Source of the DNA: Cheilinus undulatus
Taxonomy: Eukaryota; Chordata; Actinopteri; Labriformes; Labridae
NCBI RefSeq assembly: GCF_018320785.1
Contig: NC_054885.1
Span: 6,770,921 to 6,834,920, forward strand
Direction: 5' to 3'
DNA length: 64,000 bases
The notes under the pieces were generated by a model, which had not been told where the DNA came from, searched no databases, and saw only the letters and a program-made list of their open reading frames with translations. The position numbers and the translations under genes were made by a program. The number at the start of each line of letters is the position of its first letter. Position 1 is the stretch's first letter. Positions 23,301-31,707 of the stretch are shown one piece after another.

Positions 23301-26037
23301 TGGACACATGAATAGAGTCTAACTGTGCAACCCGGTCCATCTCACCCCAGCTGACACTCACAGTGACTCCCATCAGTCCGGTCTGGTGATTTAGCACTCT
23401 GTAAAATTCCAGTCTAATGGAAATCTGGTGACTCTGCACTGGCCGGCACAACACCAAAATCCTAATCCATTCACAGTGTGCCAAGAGGGGGAACATGTTT
23501 AGATAAGGGAGGAATGAGATCAGGATGCTGTTTGTTCACTGAGAGGATGGCTGCAAAGTGAAGCACTCGATATGAACAGAGAACACATCCATCCCATAAA
23601 TACGCTGCCAAATTCACTGAACATGCTGAAACAGTCACAGAAGTCAGCTAAAGTACTGATTCTTCACGTTTTATCCAGAGGCTCTGGGCTCACAGTGAAA
23701 CCACTTCACTCTGTAAGGTTGTTGTTGATGTTTTAAAGTGAAACAAACTTAGTCATGTTAAAGATCAACAGTATTTGAAAGTACAAAAATGAAAAAAAAC
23801 AAGTCTACTTTACAGGACGGGTGTGTAGGGACATCAAAAATCGCAAGCAAGCACCTCCAAACTGTCTAAAGTGTGCAACATGTTAGGCCATGTAAAAGAG
23901 TTTGCATGTAAGTTTCATATCTAAATAAAGAAATGAGCTATACTGGGAGCATCAGACTCTCATTTTTCCAAGCTTCACTCTCCCATCAAGACTGACGTTT
24001 GTTGGTTCAAATATTTAGTTGCTGTTGTATCAAATCAGACGCTGATGTAGTTTTAGTTTTCCTAGAATCACATCAAAGTTTTATGTGACAAGCCCTCACT
24101 TGTGTGTTACGTATCACTGCCCACACTCAGCTTCCTGTAACCTGTTCTGTGGAAAATGACACGCTGTCTTCAGCTCCACCCTATTACTTTGTCTTTTACA
24201 TCTTGGCTCTTCAGATAAAAAATTTAATTAGAAATAACTGCAGAAAGAAACATACGAAAATAAAGACCTGAGAAATAAAATATAATCAAAGTGATCGATA
24301 ATTAAAAGGAGTTGGGGCATAAATGCTCCCAAAACTCATGATTGATTTGAGAAAAACCATGACAATAGAGACTGCACGGCTCAAGGTTGCCAATATCTGT
24401 GATGCTTTCATTAATTTTAATACCGTACTTTTTCAGCGACAATGTGAAAAAAAGACGATTCAAATCAATGACACAAAAATTGAGGACAATGTAGTATTTT
24501 TTAAAGCAGCAGTAGAGCAAATGCTTTTGACTTGTCTTGTTGAAATCAGAAATCAGTCGCTGAAGACCAAAAAAATTTAAAAGGAAAAAGGGCAGCTATT
24601 TTGTGATTTTGTTGTCAGAGAATTTGAATACAGGGATCTTATCGTTCAAAACTGATTTCAGCCTATGTTTTTTATTCATAAAAAAGTGATGACATTGGTT
24701 CCTGAACCCAGTTATCGTGATAGATATTGTATTGTCAGATTGTTGCATTACTAGTTTTATAGTGAGAACTACTTAAGTGTTGAAATTTACAAAAAGTAAA
24801 AGTTTTCTCTTTTTTGGAAAATAAAGGTACTTCTAAGGGGTTAATAGAGGGACACTTAAAGTACTATTTAGTACACAAGCCTTTTATGTAGTCATGTAAT
24901 TGCACAGCCTAACATCCTGTTTGCAATTAATTGTGTTGCACTAATGGTTCTTAAATCTTTTGGTACTTCAGAATTATAGCATATCTGTTATTTAGGCAAA
25001 ATAAAAATACTTTGTTCTAACCTAGAACTGCCAAAAGAGAAAGAAAGAGGGCTGACAAAACTGCACAAAAAGCATCAGCAACTTTTTAAAGATCTATTGT
25101 ACAACCAAGCAAAAACTTGCTGATTCATTCTTCTTATTATTATTATTAATTGTAGTAGTAGTATGTTTTTGTGCAATGCAGACAATTTGCAAGAGTTGTC
25201 TGCAATTTCTGGTGATAAAACCAATAATGTCATTGTGCTGTTCCAATGGTTAGTAAAGTTAAGAATCAAACAAGCCCTGTTATCAAAAAACAAAACAAAA
25301 AAAAAACATAATAAAATATTCAGTCCTATTTTTAACCCAAAACTGCCAAAAGAGAAAGACTAAGTGGGCTGAAGCATTGGCAACTTTCAAAGATTTTTGT
25401 GCAACTAAGCAAAACATTGGTGAGAAAAACCCACAAAAACACTACAAATCTTTAGTACTATTCAAACTTAAAACTGCCAAAAGAAAGAGGGGGTGGACTG
25501 TCAGGATTGCACAAAATCTTCAGCAACTTTCCAAAAATCATTCGCACAATTAAGTGAAATATGATGTTCTTACATGTAATTTACACAAATGTATAAGAAC
25601 TATCTACTATGTAATAAAAACAATAAATTACACATTCTTGTGAGCCTGTGGCTTCTTTTTTTGCCGCCGTATCAAAGGGGTATCGATATCGTTCGATATA
25701 ATTATCGTATTGAAATTGAAAATTTTGGAATTGGGACAACCCTAGAAGAGGTTTGCAACCAGGTATCCATCCATTAGGTGCCTGATAAATAACCAGACAG
25801 TGAATAGGCTCCTTTGAACACCTGTATTTGTGTCCTGTAAAGTTTAACCCCCTCAGGTACATGATGAGCATCTCTCAGGAAATAAACAAACCCAGACTGA
25901 GGAAACCACAACACTAACAGCCTTCAGAAGGGTCATGGAGACTCACCGTCGATGTCTCCCAGAGTGAATTCGTCTCCTAACTCCGCTAAAGTCGTGTCCA
26001 TGTTGTCCATGGTGGGGATGTACTCTCCACTGTCCAT
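2196..26037 (-). CDS. srebf2: Sterol regulatory element-binding protein 2 (gene span, 15 coding exons, 3' end off window)
   Basis: SREBP-2 is an ER-membrane-anchored bHLH-leucine-zipper transcription factor. When sterols are low it is carried to the Golgi by SCAP and cut by site-1 and site-2 proteases, and its N-terminal half enters the nucleus to switch on sterol genes. The exons join without frame breaks into 901 residues. In order these give an acidic start (residues 1-45), a Gln/Thr/Pro-rich activation region (about 60-320), a bHLH-Zip (about 377-455), a first membrane segment (about 519-536), a luminal loop, a second membrane segment (about 572-601) and part of the C-terminal SCAP-binding domain. 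SREBP-2 is preferred over SREBP-1 because the Gln-rich stretch matches SREBP-2 and ccdc134 lies upstream, as in human. The last exons (mammalian protein about 1,140 aa) are beyond position 1. All splice sites are GT/AG. Confidence 0.96.
2403..2520 (-). CDS. srebf2: srebf2 coding exon 14
   Basis: Residues 826-864 plus two bases. Encodes [20 protein letters not shown] and ends in a Gly/Lys/Asp-rich linker. The match to mammalian ADPIAQVHQAFCKNLLERAI is strong. Acceptor CCCTTTCCAG, donor GTGAGG. No uninterrupted frame of 60 codons covers it, so it would be missed by a length filter. Confidence 0.92.
2870..3750. repeat. Probable old DNA-transposon relic in srebf2 intron 13
   Basis: The stretch begins with a run reading AGAATTGTCACAACACCAGA and a second degenerate ATACGATACCAG unit, and ends near TACTACTGAATGTAAAACTA. 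This style is common in teleost interspersed repeats. I could not find clean terminal repeats or a target-site duplication, so class and borders are uncertain. Confidence 0.35.
3889..4060 (-). CDS. srebf2: srebf2 coding exon 13
   Basis: Residues 769-825 plus one base. Encodes [10 protein letters not shown], then [18 protein letters not shown] and DWSVKSE, matching mammalian VPDSLRWLCHPLGQKFFM. Acceptor TCATCCCAG, donor GTACGC. Confidence 0.95.
4165..4334 (-). CDS. srebf2: srebf2 coding exon 12
   Basis: Residues 712-768. Reads [20 protein letters not shown] and on through [20 protein letters not shown], part of the SCAP-binding domain. Acceptor TTTGCAG at 4335; donor GTGAGC after TTACCT. Phase fits both neighbours. 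Confidence 0.93.
4543..4792 (-). CDS. srebf2: srebf2 coding exon 11 (C-terminal regulatory domain)
   Basis: Residues 629-711 plus one base. Encodes [38 protein letters not shown] and [20 protein letters not shown], clear counterparts of the SREBP C-terminal domain that binds SCAP. The acceptor is CTCCTCTGCAG and the donor GTGAGT. Confidence 0.96.
6068..6513. repeat. Foldback/MITE-like element with about 58-bp inverted ends
   Basis: The left end (6068-6125) and right end (about 6456-6513) are inverted copies of each other. The left reads TTATTGTAGCAAAACTATTT and the right, reversed, TTATTGTTGCAAAACTATTT, and pairing continues through ACAAAGATCTGTACACAAAT. The inside is built of degenerate units of TTTGCAGATCTTTGCA type, so both strands stay open by chance. 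It sits in srebf2 intron 10. No clear target duplication was found. Confidence 0.75.
6670..6845 (-). CDS. srebf2: srebf2 coding exon 10 (second membrane segment)
   Basis: Residues 570-628. The hydrophobic stretch [20 protein letters not shown] and the next ten residues form the second membrane helix. It is followed by [14 protein letters not shown], the well conserved start of the cytosolic SCAP-binding domain. Donor GTGAGT at 6669-6664. Confidence 0.94.
6944..7148 (-). CDS. srebf2: srebf2 coding exon 9 (first membrane segment and luminal loop)
   Basis: Residues 502-569 plus one base. LKSE (502-505) is a second SUMO-type site before EPDSP. The first membrane helix runs [18 protein letters not shown] (518-535), with the Leu-Cys bond cut by site-2 protease and the Asn-Pro needed to unwind the helix. 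The luminal loop holds ASRSLVSV at the place of the site-1 protease motif RSVL. Just before the helix the sequence is DGSR instead of the mammalian DRSR. Confidence 0.94.
7241..7392 (-). CDS. srebf2: srebf2 coding exon 8 (linker with degron and SUMO-type site)
   Basis: Residues 451-501. Holds SPPASDSGS (469-477), matching the phospho-degron read by FBXW7 in SREBPs, and LKQE (461-464), a SUMO consensus equivalent to the mammalian LKIE site. SEPGSPLLD follows. The linker directly after the zipper is shorter than in mammals. The first of two overlapping AG acceptors is used; the second would hit a stop at once. Confidence 0.92.
7470..7584 (-). CDS. srebf2: srebf2 coding exon 7 (helix 2 and leucine zipper)
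   Basis: Residues 413-450 plus one base. Starts [20 protein letters not shown] and runs through the leucine zipper to [10 protein letters not shown]. This dimerisation part is almost identical across vertebrate SREBPs. Donor GTGAGT at 7469-7464. Confidence 0.97.
8010..8291 (-). CDS. srebf2: srebf2 coding exon 6 (basic region and helix 1)
   Basis: Residues 319-412. After LPIKQLQ and a short linker comes the DNA-binding basic region and first helix, [20 protein letters not shown] onward (377-412). Tyr391 in KRYRSS is the SREBP-specific residue that lets the protein bind both E-boxes and the sterol regulatory element. Donor GTTAGT at 8009-8004. Confidence 0.97.
8510..9210 (+). repeat. Copy A of a repeat family with internal GTGGCAAAAATGGGTT minisatellite
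   Basis: The left part, CATGGTCCATTATAAAGTTA through TTTGTGTAGTAAGTATCC, matches copy D at about 47,320. It is followed by some 500 bp of degenerate tandem units of the form GTGGCAAAAATGGGTTAAA. The copy ends near GTGGCAACAGTGTAATTCAA, again as in copy D. Both outer ends of the family are missing here. It lies in srebf2 intron 5. Confidence 0.75.
9311..9463 (-). CDS. srebf2: srebf2 coding exon 5
   Basis: Residues 268-318. Encodes [20 protein letters not shown] and [15 protein letters not shown], a block that identifies SREBP-2 rather than SREBP-1. Acceptor TTTCCCTCAG, donor GTAAAC; 51 whole codons. Confidence 0.93.
9595..9755 (-). CDS. srebf2: srebf2 coding exon 4
   Basis: Residues 214-267. 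Encodes [18 protein letters not shown] and the following Gln-rich activation sequence, close to mammalian SREBP-2. Donor GTAAGT at 9594-9589. The split codon with exon 3 gives Val. Confidence 0.93.
9880..10066 (-). CDS. srebf2: srebf2 coding exon 3
   Basis: Residues 152-213 plus one base. Starts [11 protein letters not shown] and carries the [18 protein letters not shown] block that matches the SREBP-2 Gln-rich region (mammalian QTVMITPTF). The acceptor is TTTTAATCAG and the donor GTGACC, which is weak but keeps phase with exon 4. Confidence 0.9.
10931..11292 (-). CDS. srebf2: srebf2 coding exon 2
   Basis: Residues 31-151. Begins with [19 protein letters not shown], completing the conserved N-terminal acidic activation domain, then a Pro/Thr/Gln-rich low-complexity stretch. 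The acceptor TCTCCTCAG precedes it and the donor GTACTT follows. It lacks the long Ser/Gly run seen at this place in mammals. Confidence 0.94.
12691..13720 (+). repeat. Copy B of the GTGGCAAAAATGGGTT family
   Basis: Begins CACAAGGCCGTCCATAAGGG, the family's outer end, then passes into the tandem array of about 20-bp units (12,830-13,700), interrupted by an A-run at 13,326-13,350. The far end with GACGTTGAGAACC is missing. Lies in srebf2 intron 1. Confidence 0.75.
13326..13350 (+). repeat. Poly-A tract
   Basis: An uninterrupted run of about 25 A inside repeat copy B. It is likely replication slippage in the A-rich minisatellite unit rather than a retroposon tail. Confidence 0.8.
14041..14165 (-). 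repeat. tRNA-derived SINE fragment
   Basis: On the minus strand the fragment contains GGTTCAAATCC, a good RNA polymerase III B box, after a tRNA-like stem, then a CACTCCCTCTCCCC pyrimidine-rich body. The body is shared with the fragments at 20,190 and 53,570. Borders are approximate. Confidence 0.5.
16239..17713 (-). repeat. Copy C of the GTGGCAAAAATGGGTT family, reverse orientation
   Basis: Starts CAGTGGTTCTCAACGTGGGG and ends ACCCCTTACGGACAGCCTTG, the reverse of copies B and D, so both outer ends are present. The interior is the tandem unit read from the other strand (AACCCATTTTTGCCAC). Inside, a block of about 181 bp is directly repeated: TTTACATTTACCTATTTTAA occurs near 17,310 and again near 17,490. 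Lies in srebf2 intron 1. Confidence 0.8.
19155..19624. mobile_element. hAT-type MITE (TAGGGCTG ends)
   Basis: A 470-bp element starting TAGGGCTGAATGATT and ending ATAACCCAACCCTA. It is flanked by perfect 8-bp direct repeats CACCAGGT at 19,147-19,154 and 19,625-19,632. An 8-bp target duplication and short TAGGG-type ends point to the hAT superfamily, non-autonomous. Lies in srebf2 intron 1. Confidence 0.85.
19715..19985. mobile_element. hAT-type MITE (CACTGGTTCCC ends), first of a back-to-back pair
   Basis: Starts CACTGGTTCCCTACCTGG and ends GGTCGGGAAACACTG, imperfect inverted ends. Flanked by GCGTAGTG (19,707-19,714) and GCCTAGTG (19,986-19,993), an 8-bp duplication with one mismatch. Related in sequence to the element at 61,093-61,430. 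Confidence 0.8.
19994..20181. mobile_element. hAT-type MITE (CAGTGGTTCTC ends), second of a back-to-back pair
   Basis: Starts CAGTGGTTCTCCAGTGG and ends AGTTAGAAGACCACTG. Flanked by GCCTAGTG on the left and GCCAAGTG on the right (20,182-20,189), one mismatch. It shares its left duplication copy with the right one of the neighbouring element. Confidence 0.78.
20190..20345 (+). repeat. tRNA-derived SINE fragment
   Basis: Contains GGTTCGAGTCC (B box) followed by TTCCTCTATCATCC, a CCACTGTCCTATCTCTAATAAA body and an A-rich end, the layout of a tRNA-derived SINE found in many percomorph fish. The 5' tRNA half is partial. It lies directly beside the hAT-type element ending at 20,181. Confidence 0.6.
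22195..23119 (-). mobile_element. Decayed Tc1/mariner transposon
   Basis: The left side reads CAAAGTTGGTCCCACTTCTG and the right side ends ATATACTTTTGTCCATATAG, sequences typical of teleost Tc1-like elements. In between, the minus strand holds a broken transposase reading frame. Lies in srebf2 intron 1. Exact ends and TA duplication were not resolved. Confidence 0.75.
22402..22764 (-). pseudogene. Tc1-like transposase remnant
   Basis: A 120-codon open stretch with [33 protein letters not shown] and [13 protein letters not shown] resembles the catalytic half of Tc1 transposases (WSDE, GGxxxMVWGCFS, DNxPxH blocks). The N-terminal DNA-binding part is not in frame. The residue changes and short length make it inactive. 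The internal Met at 22,764 is not a real start. Confidence 0.75.
25020..25560. repeat. Three degenerate tandem units in srebf2 intron 1
   Basis: The phrase AACTGCCAAAAGAGAAAGA, followed by a GGGCTGA-type segment and CAGCAACTTTTTAAAGAT, recurs at about 25,026, 25,340 and 25,470. The unit has no coding sense. It resembles phrases in the larger diverged array of ccdc134 intron 5. Confidence 0.5.
25947..26037 (-). CDS. srebf2: srebf2 coding exon 1
   Basis: Residues 1-30 plus one base. The start ATG is at 26037-26035. The exon encodes the acidic N-terminus and ends in [11 protein letters not shown], matching the SREBP-2 TELGDELTLGDID segment that recruits CBP/Mediator. The donor GTGAGT follows at 25946. 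Two further in-frame ATGs (residues 10 and 13) could also start translation, but the first gives the family-like length. Confidence 0.93.
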
Positions 26038-26040
26038 CCT

Positions 26041-26400
26041 GTCAGCGGCTCGTCACCCCGGCTGTCACCGGAGGGCAGAGGGAGGAAAGAAACACCACCC
26101 ACCGGCTATTCTGCGGCGTTCAGCGACGCCCACAACACCTTTAATATGATAATGAAGACGCTTCTGTTCGAGACAGGCAGTAACACGACCCCGGAGCCTC
26201 CAAAGAGGCAGACTTTTACGTCGATAAACTCATTCACATCAATTAATGCTTAAGACGGCGCCATCTTGTTTTACGCTCTTTGCGTCATTCACAAACAGAC
26301 TCTGTGGCTCAAAGCGTTTTCTGATTGGCTCAAAGCTAGCAGTTGTTGTCCTGAGACCAGTCATGATGGACCAATCAGAAGGCTGTATTTGCCGTGGTCT
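26041..26400 (-). promoter_or_regulatory. srebf2: Probable srebf2 promoter and 5' UTR
   Basis: Just upstream of the start codon the DNA becomes richer in C, G and CpG than its surroundings. On the minus strand it holds a YY1-type motif AAGATGGCGCC (26267-26257), usual near transcription starts, and inverted and direct CCAAT boxes at 26324-26328 and 26371-26375. A TCACCCC core resembling a sterol regulatory element lies at 26053-26059 on the plus strand. NF-Y plus SRE control of SREBF2 by its own product is known in mammals; whether this TCACCCC acts that way is inference, because it lies very close to the ATG. Confidence 0.6.
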
Positions 26401-29400
26401 GATAGTACGTCAAACATGGGAAGCTTCAGTGTTATTTGAATAAACCGCGCCCCCTACCTTCATGAATAGAGGTGAACGTCATTATGGAAATTTAGTACTA
26501 AAATAACGATGATTTAAGGAAGCCCACAAGGAATTTTAATCAAACTCTTATGTCACCAACAAGAGTAAACAAGTCGGCTTTTTAAAAAAAACATTTCATA
26601 TGTACAGTTAAAAAATAACTGCAAGATTCCGCAATATGACACGTGTTATTTTTTAATAATTAACATTTAACTTGAAAGTATTTGTCATTTATTTTTGGTG
26701 AGATTTCATATTTTGGTTTGCTAAATGGCACTTTTTCATTGCAATGACTGTCCGACTGAAAAAACTGTATGATGACAAAGAAAGGGAAATGTATAAATAT
26801 TGAATGTATTTATTTTGTTTGAGAAGAATTATAGTCAAAATTGTAAACTAACCGTCCTCTATATATATTTAGATTTTATATTTTCCCAAACATTTCAAGT
26901 TGAAATGGAGCACTTCAGGCAATAATTAAATAGACAAAATTAAATAATAAAAGTGTAGAAAACATTAACATTTTTGAAACCATGATCTCCCCAGGTTTTG
27001 TGTTTTTATATTCTCATCTATATAAAGTGAAAGTGGGTGTTTTCAGGGGGCTGTGAATATGTGCATGGACTAAAACCATATGGAAGTCTGTTTTCTTAAC
27101 ATCTCCACTTACTTACTAACTTCACCAGGATATCAAAGATAGTTTTCCCTTAATAACATGTTCACTTTTCAACATCTGTTTAATACAATTAAAATGTACG
27201 TGTTCTCACAGGAAACAAAGTAAAATAAACCCATGCATGCTATCTTAGGGCTTCTGTGATGATGTAACCTACTTTGTAAATGTCTATTTTTTTGCCTATC
27301 TAAAACCAAATCGAAAATTGAAAACAGGAAATGGCCCAGTATTGGGTGTTGAGGACATCTGTTTGTAGTTGCTGTGGTATCAACGTTTAAGATTCTGGTA
27401 GCATGACAACACTACTTAATAGTGGTATTTAAAAGGATGGTTGTAATCCTATTTTCAGTTTAAAAAACATAAAAGGTTATAAATTCACAACAGAGGACAA
27501 GACGCAAAACACGAGTATTTAGCAATGGAAGTTTATTTGACTGCAGTAAAGTTAAAGGTGTAAACTGTTGATAGCTCAAACATAACAGCAGACAGCACTT
27601 GTGTGTTTTATGTATTACAATTAGTGCATCAGTACAACCATCATCAGTCTGTAAAAAATGTCTTTTAATACTTTTGTACATTTTAACACCCATTGCTTTA
27701 GTGAGTGTGATTATATTAACACAAGTATCTTCATCAGAAAATTGTGAAACACTGTGCTTATAGGAACTTCCTTCTATGTCTTAAAAGTTTTTGAAATTTT
27801 CAATAAGAGTAAATGAAACGTGGAGAACCTTCACGTTTTTCATCGAGCTTCAGAAGCAGAGTTATGACACTGACATCTTCAGCAGCCTGGCTGCCACAAG
27901 AAGACATCTCCCTTTATTTCTTTCATGTTTAAAATATATAAAATGATATACGCTCATATTCAAAAGCAATCAGCAGTGAGATTAAAAACAGCTTTAAAAG
28001 ATTAGTATAAGATTTTATTTAAAATTATGAGACCTAAACCAAAGCTGTTCTGCACAGATGAGGACCAGGGGTGAGGCAGAAAATAATGCTGTACACTTAG
28101 ATTAATGTCAAAATGTTGAGGGGAAAGAGTCACGATGTGGAGGATAAAGTCAAAATAATTAGAAAAAAGTAGAATTTTGGAGAATAAAGTTGAATTATAG
28201 TTTTAAGAGAAGAAAAACAAAGCTTATTAGACAAAAACAAACAGCACATCTAAAGCCCTGTTCGCACAGGATTAGTATTACATAGGGAGCTCAGGCAATT
28301 TGTAATAATCGCACTGGACATCTGTTTTTATTTTGTTTGAAATGACCATGTCTGCAATTTGCAGAGTGAGAATTCCAGGGCAAATTAAAGCAGGTAATAC
28401 TAATCCTGTGCGAATCTGCATCTCTGTGATTTAGGGTGGTGATTATATGTTTTTACACTCCATGTGGCTTTTTCTGCTCCCCTTCTATGAAAAAAATAAT
28501 TCAGGCTGAGTAGGAGATTTTCAACAAAACTTAAGACACATATGGGCCATTATACTGCTTTTCTGACTTTATTCTGCTTGATTCCTTCATCTTAACTGAA
28601 CCATTCAAACGTAAAATGTGCACACCACTGCTCTCTTGATATGCTGAGCGTCTCTGTTCTGCTTCCTACAGCTTCTCTTATGTGCCTGATCTTATATCAG
28701 TATTATTTAGCCGTATAGCTCATGCATAACACAAGTGACGATTTGAAATGTGTCGCTCAACCTTCAGTGTTTAGGCTGCAACAGTGGATCTGTGTGAGGA
28801 GAGTTGTGGATGTGTAATGATCCCAAATTTCTAGAATTATACAGAATTATATCCACAACATCACCTGCATAAAAACTATTAAAAGTAACATCAATGGGAG
28901 GGATGCTCGACTTTCTGATCAGCGGCAGATACTCACAGGTGACTTATGTGACCTCGATGCCTTATGGGAGAGTTAGAGGAGATATTTCACCAGTTTATTA
29001 GTTGTGGACAGCTTGCTACAGATCTGAAAAATGTTAAAATATAAACACAAAGAGGGGAAAACACTAAAGAGCATGTTGTCTATTGTAAACTCTGGTTAAC
29101 AGTCTGTATAGGACACATGAATGAAACGTCACCTGCAGAACACAATGTGCACAACACTGCATATTTGGTATGAATTTTAGAAACAGAAATTCCCATTGCA
29201 TTTTCACTGCTGCAGCCATGCAGCACCCTTGTTTACTTCAGAAATGTCTGTAAAATTAGCTACATTACAGACTTGCAGACTTCACACAGGTAATTCTAAT
29301 CCTGTGCGAACAGCACTATAGTCAAATAAGAGCTGACTTTATTCTCTAAATTTCTACTTTAATTTCCTGAAATCTTAAATTTATTTCCAAAATTTCTTCT

Positions 29401-29636
29401 TAAATCTCATCATTTTGACTTAATTCTCAAGAACACAGCATTTTCTTCCTCCTGGCCCTAATCCCCATCTGTAGTTTTGTGACAGAACCCCTCGTGTTTT
29501 ATCTCACCCAGCATTGCAGATGTCAGTGAACTCTTCCAACAAACATTTGCAATGCTAATTTTTGCCTTCAGTCATGCAGCTTATGATCACTCCTACATGA
29601 AATGTTGAGTCTGTGACACACAGCTATTTATTTCTA
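26401..29636. other. Intergenic region between srebf2 promoter and the GIMAP-like gene
   Basis: AT-rich sequence with no exon I can support. It holds the CTGTTCGCACAGG element and some AAAGT/AGAATAAAGT-rich stretches near 28,130-28,200. Short open frames here show no family resemblance. Confidence 0.5.
28258..29313. repeat. MITE-like element with CTGTTCGCACAGGATTAG ends
   Basis: The left end, CTGTTCGCACAGGATTAGTA, reappears inverted at 29,290-29,313 (TAATCCTGTGCGAACAG), and a further inverted copy lies inside at about 28,398-28,417. No target duplication was found. It occupies the srebf2-GIMAP intergenic region, downstream of the GIMAP-like gene. Confidence 0.65.
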
Positions 29637-29642
29637 AATGGT
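29637..29642 (-). terminator. Candidate poly-A signal of the GIMAP-like gene
   Basis: AATAAA on the minus strand about 135 nt past the stop codon. A second AATAAA lies at 29,390-29,395. Confidence 0.5.
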
Positions 29643-29776
29643 GCGTTCTTCAATGGTGATAACAGCACAGCATCTTTGACTATGTTAAATTTCTGTGGCG
29701 TGTGTTGCTTCATCACAAGACTAGGAAAATCCAACCAACCTATCTAATCCATGGTATTTTATCTTTAAGCGTCTAT

Positions 29777-31707
29777 CTATTTGTTCCAGTAGATCTCATA
29801 TGATTTCTTCTCTGAGTAACTAGCTTCTGTTGTCCCTGTTCCACTCCTGACTTTTTCTTTCACCACCTTCACTACTAAACCACCAGCTAAGGCGATGCCT
29901 GCTGCAGCCTTGCCGATCTCAGCCACAGCATTCAGGATGCATGTTGTTGCTGTCACTGTGCCCCAGGGGTCTGATGCAACTGTGCTTGCCACCGATGTCA
30001 CACTGGGGCCTGTTAACCCACACAAAACACCAGGAGACGCTGCAGCTGCTGGGACAGCCACAGAAAGAGCTTCACCTGCTGCAGCTGCGTTCAGACTTCC
30101 TATAGCAGGTGAAGCTAAACTACACTGAGCTGCAGAAGCATTCATTACACCTGCTGTTACTGTTGATGCACTTTCAGCTCCACTGAGAGCTGCCGTGCCC
30201 GCAGCTGCTCCCTCGAGAGCTGCACCCAAAGCAGCTCCAGCTCCCAGGGTGCCTCCCACACCCGCTGCCATCCCAACAGCGGAGACTCCTATGACGCTAA
30301 CCTGCTCCAGAGCATCAAGAGCGCCCTCACCTGGGCTGGCAGCCTCAGCACCGGCAAGAGCTCCGACAGAACCGCCCAAAACGCCGCCTGTCGCTGCCCC
30401 CAGAGCAACAGCAGTTTTCCCTGAGGCTGCTGCCACTATCGCCCCCACAGCTTTCCCAACACCTGTCCCTCCAGCTACAGACATCCCGGCTAACTGACCC
30501 GCAGCAAAACCAACAGAGTTCCCCATCAGAGAGGCCCCAGCGGCTGCAGCTAGAGGAGCAGCCGCCCCAAACACGGCTCCGACGGCCATGCCTGTGGCTC
30601 CAGCAGCCACCAGGATCTTGATTCTTTCCAGAACTTTAGCAGAGAGAGCCGCCTCCCTCCTGAAGGATGAGCGGAGAGACTGTCGCCTGCTCATGGCTCG
30701 GCTGCCTTCTCTACGCCTGCCTCTAAACTGATCCCTGCATCGTTTTACCCCATCCTTAAAGAAGCTGAAGGGGCTGCATTTCCTCTCCTCTCTCCATCTC
30801 TCCACCCTAAAATCATCTCCATTCCCTCTGTCTAACTCTCTCCTCCTGACTTCCTGTGATCCCCCTGCTCTGTTGGACTCCAGATCACACTTCCTTCGTT
30901 TCACAAGCTTAACCTGTTCTTCCTCACCTTCTGCTTGCCCTCTCTCCCTCATCATCCTCATCTGCTCCTCTGTGATCACAGCCTCAGCCTCTAAAAACAT
31001 CTTATTGGTGTAAAAGCCCATCTTAGTCTGTCTCACCATCTCATCCACCTTTTTTAACAGCTCTTTAACCTGTGCAGAGTTCCCAGGGTCCTTGTTGTTG
31101 AATACATGGTATCTGCCCCCACAACTATCAATCAAAGCTTTCAGTCCATCTGGAGCAGTCTCCCTGAGGTACTCTTCGATCCCCATCCCCTCCAGGTCGT
31201 CACCCCTGGTAAAAAGCAGCAGAGTGTGCTGACGGAGAGCATCGTCTCCAAATATCTGCTTCAGCTCACAGGCCGCCTGACTCTCACTGTCTGTGTACCG
31301 TCCTACAGGTACAACTAAAAGGAAAGCATGAGGTCCGGGAGCAGACAGAGACACACATTTCGCAATCTCTGCATGGATCTGCTCCACACTGAGGTGAGTG
31401 TCCCCAAAACCAGGCATGTCAACCACGTTGATCCTCCTAATCCTCCTCTGTGGGAGAGTCTGTCCTTCATCTTTGTCCTCCTCAGTGAGGTCGACGCTCC
31501 CGAGCTGGCACACCTGGGTGACAGAGCTGGCGCTGATCTGTGACAGAAACTGCCCCCGACCCAGGATGGTGTTTCCAGACGCGCTCTTTCCAGATCCGGT
31601 CTTTCCGATGAGGACGAGCCTGAGTTCTTCACCCAATCTGGTTTCAGAGGTGTCGCCGTCTTTCTCACCCTCCATCACCGGCGTCATCTTCTCCTCTTCC
31701 TCATCCC
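29777..31707 (-). CDS. GIMAP-like main coding exon
   Basis: Encodes all but the first seven residues. The frame stays open upstream to an ATG at 31,756, which would give 659 residues starting MEKAVTDSF. However, TCTGATTTTCCACCAG immediately before 31,707 is a strong acceptor, and joining to the small exon at 33,767-33,788 keeps the frame (split Gly codon). The stop is TAG... side at 29,777, preceded by residues SYEIYWNK. The A/G-rich part makes this exon the GC-richest in the area and leaves long antisense frames open by chance. Confidence 0.88.

Noticed and set aside
29895..30497. Two plus-strand Ala/Pro/Thr-rich open frames opposite the GIMAP-like gene
   Set aside because: They are the antisense of the Ala/Gly-rich coding region, where the GC-rich codons leave few stops. 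No independent support.
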